Assembly (NCBI GenBank): GCA_039519185.1
Contig: CM076854.1
Coordinates: forward strand, 72,969,948 to 73,033,947
Length of the DNA stretch: 64,000 nucleotides
Source: Astragalus membranaceus
Taxonomy: Eukaryota; Streptophyta; Magnoliopsida; Fabales; Fabaceae
Reading direction: 5' to 3'
In this document: positions 47,078 through 58,079 of the stretch, in pieces
Position numbering within the stretch: position 1 is the first letter of the stretch
Layout: each line of letters opens with the position of its first letter
The notes under the pieces: model-generated
Told to the model about the DNA's origin: nothing
The model's database searches: none
What the model saw: only the letters and a program-made list of their open reading frames with translations
Translations under genes and position numbers: made by a program

Positions 47078-48436
47078 TTAATTTTTGTCTTTTCCTTTAT
47101 TCTTTTGTTGGATCATGGCTTCTATTAGAGAGTCCCAATAATCTTCTGGGGAAGGCTCTGGCTGAGATTCTCCAGCTAAAGAAAAAATGTTTGAATCCAT
47201 GGATCCATGTGATGAACTTGTCTTCATGGAAGCAATTTCTTCATTAACTTCAAAAGTTTTGAAGAACTGATTTTTTATATGGTCCAGAGTTCTGGTCATA
47301 ATTTTTTCCTCAGATTCATTAGGGTGAATCTTTTGGTAATAATTCTTTAAATGGGCCATATCAAGACCTTGACCAAATTTTTCTTTTGGAATCTTCTGGT
47401 CTTCATTAATAGCTTCTTTAATTTTTACTTCCATCTTATAGAGGTCTTCGTCGTCCATATTGTTCCACCATTTTGAGAAGAAATGTCTTCTAAGGATAGG
47501 ATCATTATAATTGTTCCTTGTGATGGTAATTGCCCATCTCCAGATCCAAGGAATTTGAAATTTAATAAAGAAAAAACAAGGACCTTGTCTTGTGATCATT
47601 TTTGAAGCATTTTTCAAAAATAAAGGATTATGATCACACCATGAATTATATAAATCCAGTAAATTTTCTGGTAGAACTTCTATTGAAGGACCAATTTTCC
47701 TCCACCAATTAAAAAACCATTGTGGTATTGGTTTGGCCAGAATTTCTGGGTTAACACTGAAAAACCATGAGTGCTTATTCTTCGGATTTTGATAATAAAA
47801 TGCCAAAGTAAAAGCTTGGATATAATCCCAATAATTGAAGTGAACATTTTTTCCTTCAGCAATTTTAATTGCCTTATCTCCATTTGGATTTAAACCCCAT
47901 TCTCTGGGTGTCAATATCTTATTGATATGACATTTACTGTAATTAATAAAATTATCAGGATTATTATTCTGATAATAATGGGTTATTGTTACTGATTCAG
48001 TAACTTGAAGTAAGACTTCTAAATGTGGTCTAGACTTACCATTAAGTCCAGGATATCCTCTGGATTCGAGGTATCTTGTTTTAATTGACCATCCATCATT
48101 AGGAGTCAATTCCATATCATCTTCTTCGACATACATTATGTCTTCAGTGATTGGATTTTCACAATATTCTGTGACTTTATTAACAGGATTATCATTAATC
48201 ACTGTATCTTTGTAAGAATTTGTTTTACTTGAAGAAGGTATATCTTCTTTCTTTTGTGACCCTATTAATTGTAACAGGTTTCTGTTTCTATGGACAGTAG
48301 TCCAATCCCCTATTAGAGGAATGTTTGATTCTTGGTAGGGCAGCATATTGTTGCTCCTATTTCTTCCACCACCACGGCCACCACGGCCACGGCCTCTACC
48401 CCTAATGGGGGATGTCATCTCCCTGCAAAAATTCAC
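47078..48436 (-). CDS. Endogenous caulimovirid downstream ORF, left copy (452 aa, function unknown)
   Basis: An uninterrupted ORF lying directly downstream of RT/RNase H, overlapping it by 35 nt. Residues 8-30 are an RG/RGG-rich stretch (RGRGRGRGGRGGGRNRSN), typical of RNA-binding segments; the first in-frame Met after the overlap is residue 8. Residues ~90-420 form an aromatic-rich domain with NYWDYIQAFTLAFYYQN, QWFFNWWRKIGPS and WIWRWAITITRN, and the C-terminus is acidic. The position corresponds to the transactivator gene of caulimoviruses, but I see no firm similarity to it; florendovirus-type elements also carry an unassigned second ORF. An old integrated copy; whether it is expressed is unknown. 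Confidence 0.75.
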   Translation of the reverse strand: MNFCREMTSPIRGRGRGRGGRGGGRNRSNNMLPYQESNIPLIGDWTTVHRNRNLLQLIGSQKKEDIPSSSKTNSYKDTVINDNPVNKVTEYCENPITEDIMYVEEDDMELTPNDGWSIKTRYLESRGYPGLNGKSRPHLEVLLQVTESVTITHYYQNNNPDNFINYSKCHINKILTPREWGLNPNGDKAIKIAEGKNVHFNYWDYIQAFTLAFYYQNPKNKHSWFFSVNPEILAKPIPQWFFNWWRKIGPSIEVLPENLLDLYNSWCDHNPLFLKNASKMITRQGPCFFFIKFQIPWIWRWAITITRNNYNDPILRRHFFSKWWNNMDDEDLYKMEVKIKEAINEDQKIPKEKFGQGLDMAHLKNYYQKIHPNESEEKIMTRTLDHIKNQFFKTFEVNEEIASMKTSSSHGSMDSNIFSLAGESQPEPSPEDYWDSLIEAMIQQKNKGKDKN

Positions 48437-49649
48437 GGGTTAAATAATCAGCAAGAGAATTATTTTCTCCTTTAATATATTGGATATCAAATTCAAAAAC
48501 TGATAACTGAGCCTGCCAATTAGCAAAGATTTGTTTTGCAACAAGGTTTTTGACATCTTTTTCAATGATTGATTTAGCAGAGCTGCAATCAATTCTTAAC
48601 AAAATTTTTTGATTTAATAAATCATCTTGAAATTTTGAAATACATTTGATAATAGAAAGCATTTCTTTCTTAACAATCGAGTATTTAGACTGAGTTGGGT
48701 TCCACTTTCCAGAAGTGAATCTGACTAAAACTTCTTTATTCGTATCAGGTATAACCTGTTTTAAGATACCTCCATATCCTAAATTAGAAGCATCTGTTTC
48801 TACTATCTTAAAATATTTAGGATTGGCTAAGGATAAGCAAGGCAGATATTTTACTTTGCTCTTAATCCTTTGAACAGCCTGGGAATGTTCCTCAGTCCTT
48901 GGACCTGGGTTTTTTCTTAATCTATTATATAAAATAGATGTATCCTGAGCTAAATTCTCATAATAGTCTGAAATATAATTCAAACTTCCTAGAAACCTTT
49001 GTAATTGTTTTTTCTCTGAAATGATATCAGGAAATTTTGAAGCAAATTCAATACTTCTGCTAATAGGGACAATTGTCCCCTGGTCAATTTCATGTCTTAA
49101 AAATCTAACTCTTGTTTGAAAAAGTTTCATTTTTGGAGCTGAAATAACTAAACCATTATGTTTAACTAAATTTTTAAACGTTTTCAAATGTTTGATATGT
49201 TGGTCAAAAGTTTTACAAAATACTAAAACATCATCAATATAAACAATCATAAAATCCGAATAAGGATTAAAAATATCATTCGTCATCAATAAATCTTTTT
49301 TGTTGGGAATTGGATATCTAATCCATTTCAAAACCTTATTGAGAGGTTTATAGTTAATAACTAATCTTGGAACACCTCGTTCCCTCTCAGCATTTTTATT
49401 TACATAAAATGTTGTGCAACTCCAAGACGACTTGGATTTCCTAATTAACCTTTTTTCCAAAAGAGAATTAATTTCTTTTTTACAAAGACCAAGATATTCT
49501 TGATTCATTTGGGCTGGTCTAGCCTTTGTGGGAATTTGATTTTCGTTAAAATCATCAATATAGGGTACGGAAACAATATGTTGTTTCCTACTCCAAAAAG
49601 CATTTGGTAAGTCATTGCATACCTCAGAAACAAATTGTTGTTCAATCAA
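48402..49649 (-). pseudogene. Endogenous caulimovirid RT/RNase H, left copy, with central deletion
   Basis: 415-codon frame. The RT N-terminus has EINSLLEKRLIRKSKSSWSC and LVINYKPLNKV, then YPIPNKKDL at ~residues 113-121. It jumps straight to NDIFNPYSDFMIVYIDDVLV, so about 60 residues carrying the first catalytic Asp and the FGL-NAP region are missing. The YIDD box remains at 137-140. RNase H is recognisable from VETDASNLGYGGIL to NSLADYLTREF. In life the protein would copy viral pregenomic RNA into DNA; this copy cannot. The stop lies inside the next ORF. Confidence 0.9.
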
Positions 49650-49935
49650 CTTAATTTGTTTCTTAGTTTCATCCTTTTTAAGATGATCCTTAATATCGAA
49701 AATATTTATTTCTTCTTTAAGAAAACATATTTGTTTTTCTTTAATAGAAAGAATATCTTTGATCTCATTAAGAATCTTAGTATAAGGATCAGTAATAAAA
49801 TTAAATATAATTTTTTTTATTATCTATAACGGTAGTGATACCATCTTGATCAATATTTTTAATAGGCATAATATTATGCAAGAAAGGAGTACCTAAAATA
49901 ATTCTACTAGTTAAATTTTTAACTAATATAAAATG
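49650..49935 (-). pseudogene. Endogenous caulimovirid protease C-terminal scrap and RT linker, left copy
   Basis: The minus strand reads ILVKNLTSRIILGTPFL, which matches the right-copy protease at 51570-51625. After a stop near 49830 it runs through a linker (KEKQICFLKEEINIFD) into the RT frame at 49649. The protease active site is not in this copy. The fragment ends at the head-to-head junction at about 49935. Confidence 0.8.
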
Positions 49936-51249
49936 AGTTGGTGGGATAATTATATCACCATATCTCAAAAACAAGAGATTCTAAATCACAAAAAGGTAGT
50001 TGTGAAAACAGAATCAAGTAGTGGTAATACTATTACTACTAATGAAGAAGATGCAGTTTATACACTGTGTTTATCTATCTTACAAAATTTTGTAGGAGCA
50101 ACTGTTCCCATAGCGGAAAAACTACAAACTCTTCTACAAAATTTAAGGTGTCCTTCTTTGACCCATTTTAGATGGTATAAGGATACTTTCTTGTCTAGAG
50201 TTTTTCAATTATCCAATCCTGACTCTATTCATTGGAAGTCTAAATTTGTAGACGGTTTACCCCATCTTTTTGCTGAAAAGGTAAGACAATCTTTAAGGGT
50301 TAATTGTGATGGCATAAATATTGACTATGCTAATTTAACCTATGGTCAAATAATTAGCACATGTGTTAATGAAGGATTATCCTTATGTAATGACATAAAA
50401 TTAAAGAATCAATTAAAGAAACAAAAGCTTTCTGAAAAACATCAATTAGGTGAATTTTGTGAACATTTTGCTTTTGACATAGATAAACCACCTGGTTTAA
50501 ATAAACAGAAAAAAAGTTTTAATAATAAAGCTTATAAAAAGGATATATATAATTCTTCTAATAAGAAAAATCCCAAAAATTCTCATAAAAACAGGCCCAA
50601 GCAGGATGAACCTTTCCAAAATAAAGGAAAGAGGAAAGCCCAGAAAATGAATATTACTTGTCACAAATGTGGCAAGGCTGGACATTATGCCAACCAATGC
50701 TGGACTAAAAAAGCCTTGAACGCCTTGGAGGATGAACAATTAAGGACTCAATTAGAAAAAGTTCTATTAATCAGTTCCGAATCAGAACAAGACTCTCCTA
50801 GTGATGACATAGAATGTATCAATGATGATACTTCTTCAGATTCTGATATTGACAACAATAGCTGTCAATGCAATAACTTGAATTATTGGAAATCCATTGT
50901 TGAAATGAATGGATTAAATGTTCTTAATGAAGAACAAGAAGAAACTCTAAAAATTTTGGAGTCTATTACAGACAATAGTCTGAGAAAAAAGATGATAGAA
51001 TTCCTAATCAAGGAAAATTCCAAAAAAGAAACGCCTCTAATCATAGATGCACCTTACCAGATAAGTGAGGTTTTGTCTAGATTTAGGCAATCAAACGCTA
51101 AAGAAACTCCTGTTTCTACTAATGATTTGAAAAGAGAAATAAATTTCTTAAAATCTGAAATTGCTCAGATTAAAAAAGATAATGCCAATTTATCTCTTAG
51201 AATTTCTTCTTTAGAAATTCCTGAAAAAAATGATGGAAATTCCTTCTAA
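49933..51249 (+). pseudogene. Endogenous caulimovirid coat-protein-like (gag-like) ORF, right copy
   Basis: 438-codon open frame. Residues ~60-175 match the caulimovirid coat protein core pattern (HFRWYKDTFLSRVFQL, WKSKFVDGLPHLFAEKVR, LTYGQIIS and CNDIKLKNQLKKQKLSEKHQ). A CCHC zinc knuckle CHKCGKAGHYANQC is at 243-256, after a lysine-rich region. The C-terminal 45 residues are coiled-coil-like. The first residues coincide with the inversion junction at about 49935, so the N-terminal part of the original protein is missing and the ATG may be fortuitous. The protein would form the virion shell. Confidence 0.8.
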
Positions 51250-51841
51250 TATTTCTTCCATAATTCCTACTAGCATCAATGATACTGGTGAAAGTTATTT
51301 ATCTATATTAGACAGAGTAACTTCACAAAAATGGTTTGTAAAAGTAGCTTTGGTTATTAATAAGAATTTTATTTTAGAAAATGAGATAGCCCTAGTTGAT
51401 AGTGGTGCTGATCTTAATTGTATCCAGGAAAATATTATTCCTGCAAAATATTTTGAAAAGACTACTCAAGCTCTCACTCAAGCTGGTGGAAGTAGATTGA
51501 AAGTTAATTATAAACTTTCTAATACTTATATTTGCAATCAAAATATTTGTTTACCAACTCAATTTATTCTAGTTAAAAATTTAACCCACAGGATTATTTT
51601 AGGTACTCCTTTTTTGCAAAGTTTGATGCCTATTAATATTGACCAAAATGGTATCACTACTATTATTAAAAATGAAGCAATAACTTTTAATTTTGTTACT
51701 GATCCTCATACCAGGATTCTTACTGAAATGAAAAGTATTCTTTCTAAAAAAGAAAAACAAATATGTTTTATTAAAGAAAATAATTCTTTTACTAAATTTT
51801 TAACCCGTGAATTTTTGCAGGGAAATGACATCCCCCAATAG
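51230..51841 (+). pseudogene. Endogenous caulimovirid aspartic protease joined to the RNase H end, right copy
   Basis: 203-codon frame overlapping the coat-like ORF by 20 nt. The retroviral-type protease has LVDSGADLNCI (Asp57) and RIILGTPFLQSLMP. After KEKQICFIKE in the linker the frame passes directly to NNSFTKFLTREFLQG, the last residues of RNase H. About 480 codons of RT/RNase H are gone compared with the linker and RT of the left copy. Both breakpoints contain ATTAAAG-AGA-AATAA-like sequence, consistent with a short-homology deletion. Confidence 0.87.
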
Positions 51842-53183
51842 GGGTAGAGGCCGTGGCCGTGGTGGCCGTGGTGGTGGAAGAAATAGGAGCAACAATATGC
51901 TGCCCTATCAAGAATCAAACATTTCTCTAATAGGGGATTGGACAACTGTTCATAGAAACAGAAACATGTTACAATTAATAGGGTCACAGAAGAAAGAAGA
52001 TATACCTTCTTCAAGTAAAACAAATTCGTACACAGATACAGTGATTAATGATAATCCTGTTAATGAAGTCACAGAATATTGTGAAAATCCAATCACTGAA
52101 GACATAATGTATGTCGAAGAAGATGATATGGAATTGACTCCTAATGATGGATGGTCAATTAAAACAAGATACCTCGAATCTAGAGGATATCCTGGACTTA
52201 ATGGTAAGTCTAGACCTCATTTAGAAGTTTTACTTCGAGTTAATGAATCAGTAACTATAACTCATTATTATCAGAATAATAATCCTGATAATTTCATTAA
52301 TTACAGTAAATGTCATATCAATAAGATATTGACACCCAGAGAATGGGGTTTAAATCCAAATGGAGACAAGACAATTAAAATTGCTGAAGGAAAAAATGTT
52401 CACTTCAATTATTGGGATTATATCCAAGCATTTACTTTGGCATTTTATTATCAAAATCCAAAGAATAAGCACTCATGGTTTTTCAGTGCTAACCCAGAAA
52501 TTCTGGCCAAACCTATACCACAATGGTTTTTTAATTGGTGGAGGAAAATTGGTCCTTCAATAGAAATCTTACCAGAAAATTTATTGAATTTATATAATAC
52601 ATGGTGTGATCATAATCCTTTATTTTTGAAAAATGCTTCAAAAATGATCACGGGACAAGGTCCTTGTTTTTTCTTTATTAAATTTCAAATTCCTTGGATT
52701 TGGAGATGGGCAATTACCATGACTAGGAACAATTACAATGATCCAATCCTTAGAAGACATTTCTTCTCAAAATGGTGGAATAAAATTGACGACGAAGATC
52801 TCCATAAAATGGAAGTAAAAATCAAAGAAGCTATTGATGAAGACCAAAAGATTCCAAAAGAAAAATTTGGTCAGGGTTTTGATATGGCCCATTTAAAAAA
52901 ATTTTATCAAAAGATTCATCCTAATGAATCTGCGGAAAAAATTATGGCTAGGACTCTGGACCATATAAAAAATCAATTCTTCAAAACTTTTGAAGTTAAT
53001 GAAGAAATTTCTATGAAAATTAGTTCTTCTATGAAGACAAGTTCATCACATGGATCCATGGATTCAAACATTTTTGAATCTTTAGCTGGAGAATCTCAGC
53101 CAGAACCTTCCCCAGAAGATTATTGGGACTCTCTAATTGAAGCCATGATTCAACAGAAGAATAAAGGAAAAGACAAAAATTAA
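51807..53183 (+). CDS. Endogenous caulimovirid downstream ORF, right copy (458 aa, function unknown)
   Basis: Second uninterrupted copy of the ORF at 47078-48436, with the same 35-nt overlap to the frame before it and the same RGG-rich start. The main difference is a short insertion near residue 415, including MKISSSMKTSSS. Many codon differences from the left copy appear silent or conservative by eye. The aromatic-rich central domain is kept. The function is not known to me; an RNA-binding or translation-related role is a guess from the RGG segment and genome position. Confidence 0.75.
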   Translation: MNFCREMTSPNRGRGRGRGGRGGGRNRSNNMLPYQESNISLIGDWTTVHRNRNMLQLIGSQKKEDIPSSSKTNSYTDTVINDNPVNEVTEYCENPITEDIMYVEEDDMELTPNDGWSIKTRYLESRGYPGLNGKSRPHLEVLLRVNESVTITHYYQNNNPDNFINYSKCHINKILTPREWGLNPNGDKTIKIAEGKNVHFNYWDYIQAFTLAFYYQNPKNKHSWFFSANPEILAKPIPQWFFNWWRKIGPSIEILPENLLNLYNTWCDHNPLFLKNASKMITGQGPCFFFIKFQIPWIWRWAITMTRNNYNDPILRRHFFSKWWNKIDDEDLHKMEVKIKEAIDEDQKIPKEKFGQGFDMAHLKKFYQKIHPNESAEKIMARTLDHIKNQFFKTFEVNEEISMKISSSMKTSSSHGSMDSNIFESLAGESQPEPSPEDYWDSLIEAMIQQKNKGKDKN

Positions 53184-54313
53184 TTAATTAATTAATTAAT
53201 GTCGGCAAGAATCATGTGTGTCGGCAAGAATCCTTTTTATACATAGTAAAATTCCACAATTGGAGAAAGTGGAAAGAAATTATTCCACTAAGTAATAATA
53301 CTTCTACTATGTAATTTTGTTTTTAGCGTTGCTGTCTTTTTTAGTGCGTCGATGGGGCCCCAAGTGTACCCGGCATTAATTATGATGTTTTGTAATTTTC
53401 TACTTTTACTGTTTTCTTTTACCGGTTACCGGTTGTAATAGTTAGCTTTTACTGGCTTAAATAGTAAGCCTTAAGTTTTCTATATAAGGCAATTGAGCCT
53501 CAGTTGTAATCACCACTGAACTATCACTTGTGAAATAAAATAAGTTTTCCTTTCATTTGGTGTTTCTCTCTCTTCCACGCCTTTCACTTCCTCTACTTCA
53601 ATTCCTTTCCATTTAAGTCTTCCGTGCAATACTACTCTGAAGTTTTCTAAGGCTTCCGTGCAATACTACTCTGAAGTTTTCTAAGGTACTATTCTTTTAT
53701 TAATTAATTTTGTTGAGACTACTCAAATGAGTAGCTAGATTATTGTTGTGGTAGACGAGGTAAATGGTATCAGAGCCATTCCCAGGGTGAAGTAATTATT
53801 CATATGAAACAATTATGCTAGAAATATTTTTTTTGTGTATTTTCTAAGGTACTATTGTTTTATTAATTAATTTTGCATCTACTACTCAAATGAGTAGCTA
53901 GATTATTGTTGTGGTAAACGAGGTGAATGGTATCAGAGCCATTCCCAGGGTGAAGTAATTATTCATATGAAACAATTATGCTAGAAATATCTTTTTTGTG
54001 TATTTTTTGGTGTTTCACTCAGTTGAAACATTGATACACAAAATGTTTTTAGTGTGTGTTCTTAACATCATCGTTTTTTGCCCAGAAGAGGTTTTGAACA
54101 AGATGATTTCCCGAAGAACGTTTTTGCTAAAAACCTCTGTGGCATCTTTGATTTAGGAGAAATCCTTATTTCCCTTCGGGTTGAAATTTAAACAGAAATG
54201 TTTGCAAAGATGACAAATAAGATATTTAAAATATAGTATTTTCATAAGTTCAATTATTTTACCAAGAAAGGGTCTGGTCCTGCATCTCGTTTATCCACAA
54301 CAATTTTATCATT
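53184..54313 (+). promoter_or_regulatory. Endogenous caulimovirid non-coding region, right copy: promoter, leader, duplicated primer site
   Basis: It contains GGGGCCCC (53354-53361), the TATA box CTATATAAGG (53480-53489) and an AATAAAATAA polyadenylation-like signal (about 53535). The initiator tRNA-Met primer site TGGTATCAGAGCC occurs twice, at about 53766 and 53929. The second lies in a ~165-bp tandem copy that also contains CTACTCAAATGAGTAGCTAG. A 35-bp direct repeat with CTTCCGTGCAATACTACTCT lies at about 53618-53685. A long leader then runs to the movement-protein ATG, as in caulimovirid pregenomic RNA. Confidence 0.82.
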
Positions 54314-54722
54314 ATGGAAATCGATGATTATGATCATCAAGATAGCTTTATCAAAAATGAAGAGCTAATGGAATATCCAAAAAATTTGGACCAATTGAAC
54401 AAGTGGACTATTCCTTCAGTCCCTTGCAAGAAAATATATAAAATGGGTATGTTTGATATTCTTTTATCTCGCTATGCGATTAAGACCATTGAACAAACCA
54501 TACAAATTTCTGATAATACCCAGACTATTAGATTATTGAGTAAAAAAGATTTACTCCCTTTTAAAGATTACAAGTTTGTCCATATTGGACTTATACAAAT
54601 TGCTTTCAAACCTTTAACCTTATCAGGGTTAAATGCTAGTATAATGACATATGTTAGAGAGGGAAGAAGTAGAGACTTTAAATCCTCTCTGGCTGCTTTA
54701 ATAGAAACCAGCCTATGCCATG
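54314..54722 (+). pseudogene. Endogenous caulimovirid movement protein, truncated
   Basis: 30K-superfamily movement protein, which would form tubules at plasmodesmata. Readable features are the N-terminal LDQLNKWTIPSVPCKKIYKM and the conserved core FVHIGLIQIAFKPLTLSGLN with DFKSSLAALIETSLCH. It is cut after about 136 codons at the LTR-like sequence beginning at 54723, although the family is usually around twice this length. The open frame to 54787 is foreign beyond that point. Confidence 0.82.
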
Positions 54723-57700
54723 TGTTGCGCCCGAAAAAGTCCCCGAGGGAGAACCTTCCTCGTTCACAACTTTTCTTAAGACAATGAAGCCGCCACCAAT
54801 ATTTATTAAGGAAAATATTAGGAAAACCTTTTTTGGAAAGCGATTGGTCTTGCAAAACTAGAGATTAGGGTTCGGGGGTCGGTTACGCGCGGGGAAGGTA
54901 TTAGCACCTCACACGTCCTCTCTACTGAGAGGGAACCTTTAATTAAGTGTGTGGTTTTAATATGTTGACCTGAAAAATATCTAATTTGCCTCTTTATTTC
55001 TTATTGAAAATGAATTAAAGAAAATAATAAATTTTTTTATTTTTGGAGAGAAAGGGGGAAAAAAGGTTTTTAGGAAAAAAAGTGCTTGACGGGACGTGGC
55101 CCGCTCCTACGTATCTCCCGGTGCGATGGAGAATTCAAAGCTACGTAGTTCTTGTTAGAAAATGTTTGTGTGTTTGGTATTTTTTAATATAGGGGTTTTA
55201 GGATTTTGTGATCTGTGTTGAAGGACCACTGGGGGTCTGAAGGGCCGCTGGGGGCTGAAGGAGCGCTGGGGCTCTGAAGGACCACAGTTCACTTATCCTA
55301 AAACGATGATTAACCCGGCCGTACGACCGACTTAATCCCCTACTTTGAAAATAGGATTTTTGATTTTTGAAAGAGATGTGTTTGTATTTTTTATTTAGAA
55401 ATTATTTATTTTTGCGCTTGACAGGGGCGTGGCCCTGCTCCTACGTATCTCCTGGTGCGATGGAGAATTCAAAGCTACGTAGTTCTTCTTTGTTTGGAAA
55501 ATGGTTTTTGTTATTTTATTATTTATTATTTTTTTTTTATCTTGTTTAATTGTGAAAATTAGGCATTTATGATGATCAATTGAGCAAAGGCTCCAAGTGA
55601 TCACCACTAGTACCTCATTGTTAGTAATCATGCAAGCAAAGGCTTCACAAGACTATTTAACAAAGTTTTTAACTTAGTGAACTTTTTTAGGAAAATTCAG
55701 GCATTCATGATGATCAATTGAGCAAAGGCTCCAAGTGATCACCACTAGTACCTCATTGTTAATAATCATGCAAGCAAAGGCTTCACGAGACTATTAACAA
55801 AGTTTTTGACTTATGAGAAATTATTTGTCTTGAAGAGAATTAAATTAAATTAAAAAAACGAGAAAGGGGTGGAAATAGTAAAATGGGGTGTTATTAAAAA
55901 GGGGTGCAGTTAATAAGGCCCAATTCGTTTTTTTTTTGGATCAGGTCCGTGGGAACAAAAATGGGCTTCTGGGGGCGCTGTAGTAGTGAAACAGAGGGGT
56001 GTGGGAAGTAATCTGGTTATTTTAATTTTAAAATAAAATAAATAATAAGAGGGGAAGTATATAAGGGAAAGAAGGGATTTTGGGAACCCTAATTTTCCCC
56101 TCTCAGCGCCGTTCCAACAACAATTAGAGAGAGAGAGTTTAGAGTGAAAATGGAAAGGGGGAGAGAAATCAGGGAGAGAGCGAGAGAGAATCGTGGAGAG
56201 AAAAAGATGGAGGAGGGCGACGGAAACTGCGCCGGGCCGGTCGCAGCCAGAGACGCGCTGGTGACAGCGGCGCTGTGAGGCGATTCCGCAAGCAGACCGA
56301 ACCGGAGAGAGAGGGAAGGCGTGATGCTAGGAGGATGATGCGGCGGAGAGGGGAAGAGAGGAGGCACCGTCGGTGGAGAGAGAAAGAAAGCTATGGTGGA
56401 GAGAGAGGAAGAACGAAACGAAGGTGACCGGAGCTACGACAACGACGACGGAGAGAGAGGGAGGAAGGACGCCAGCGGCGCTGGCGGTGGTGCTTCTCAA
56501 CGGCGACGTTTTTTGCTATTGACGTGCGTACGGTGGAGGGCGGTGGTTCCGGCCAGGAGAGGGGAGGACGGTGCTAAGAGGATAGTCACGGTGCCAGGGT
56601 CGTTGTTGACGGAGGAGACAGACACCGGCGACGGGGAGAACGACGCGACGGCGTTCGTGGAGGACGACCACCGTCTACGGTGGTCGGTGCTAACGGTACG
56701 GTTCTGTTTCTCTTTCTTTTTTTTTCCTAATTCTGATTTGATCTCCTAATGTGTTCATGATTTGTTAACTTTTATTTACAATACTAATCTTGAAATCTAT
56801 TCACAGACAACCAATATATCCTATGTACAATACCAATTTATTCGTGATGCTAATATTCTTACGGTATCAACATTTCTAACAAAACTGAACCTAAACTGAA
56901 CTTACACATACTTTAGTTGATATATACAGTTTCTTCAAGTAATACACAGGGTTCTTTGTAAAACAGACTGTTGCGTACTAAGTTAAAGAAACGAAACTGC
57001 TAATACCAACCTCTTTTCCAGCTCTTGATGTTCGCATTTTGCCATTACTGCCTATTGGAACTTTTTGTTGCTGCTACTGCCGTCTTTGTTTCAGAATCCT
57101 TGTTGTTTCGTGATTAGGATTTTAGCGTGAAGAACCCTATTCTATGTTTTCTGATTTTGGTCCATTTTTCTCTGTCTGTGTCTGCGGATTGTTGATTTTA
57201 TAGGCATCTTTAGGTTTTGGAAAATGAATTCTTTGATTCTAACCTGATTTTATTTCCTTTTTCAGGTTATTGGACTCTTGGGCAACAAGAATCAGCCCAT
57301 GGATCTGCTGCTGCTGCTTCTATTTTTATTTATTTTCGTTTTTGATTTTTTTGCATTTTTGGATGATTATTATTTTTGTATTTTTGGACTTTTGAACATC
57401 TTGGACACTATTAAATTGTAAATAAAAATAAATAGAACTTTTTGACATTTTTGGACTATATATTACTTAAATAAATTATATAAACAGAATAAGATTAATA
57501 ACAAGAAAAAGGAGTCGGGCCAAATACAAAGACGAGAACGGGCCAGACTAAACAAATACGCTAAAACGAGGCCCAAAAATAGAAAAATGGGCCTGTTAAC
57601 TAAAAGCGCTAAAAATTAACTTGGAATTGCATTCTTAGGCCCGAATTGAAACGACAAGCCCAATCGCGAGAAAAATGACTTTGGTAGTCTCAATTAGGTT

Positions 57701-57943
57701 CGACTAAATCCAAATACAAAGATTAAATTGAAGAATGCACGAAAGGACCGATCATTCGCGTGCATGCCTTATTTAAAACAACGGTATTTCTATTTAGTTG
57801 AACAGGGTAATTGAAATTGGCTAGGATTAGTAACTGAGACGTCACACTGATAATTCTCGTAATCACGCGACTTCAAAACACGATTTAAGTAAAATAAACG
57901 ACTAAAACTAGAAAAAGAAGACGGACAAAATTGGGGTATAACA
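54723..57943 (+). mobile_element. LTR-like end of a large retrotransposon (Ogre/Tat-like), inserted in the viral movement gene
   Basis: Begins TGTTGCGCCCG and could end at GGGGTATAACA (57933-57943), giving inverted TGTT/AACA ends, but no primer site is recognised after it, so the right limit is uncertain. It contains two copies of a ~65-bp motif around GCTCCTACGTATC and CTACGTAGTTCTT (55083, 55418). A ~130-bp duplication with GATGATCAATTGAGCAAAGG lies near 55570 and 55700. A GA/CGG-rich block (56120-56690) has spurious open frames on both strands. No coding domain. Confidence 0.5.
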
Positions 57944-58079
57944 GCTGCCCCTCTTTATTTGGATTTTGACAAGGAATATGAATTGGCCGAAACATATTCC
58001 GAGGCAAAATAGAAATAAAGAATTCAGAAATTATACCAATTTTGTCTACCTAGAGAAACCTGAGGCAAAAAAGGTAAAA

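Noticed and set aside
47078..48436. The RGG-start ORF as a host RNA-binding gene
   Set aside because: It overlaps the viral RNase H end by 35 nt in both copies and is followed by the viral promoter and primer site, so it belongs to the viral genome.
56089..56749. Open frames in the GC-rich block (minus 56089-56367, plus 56393-56749)
   Set aside because: Low-complexity Arg/Glu/Gly or Ser/Leu/Pro translations in a purine-rich leader-like segment of a retrotransposon.
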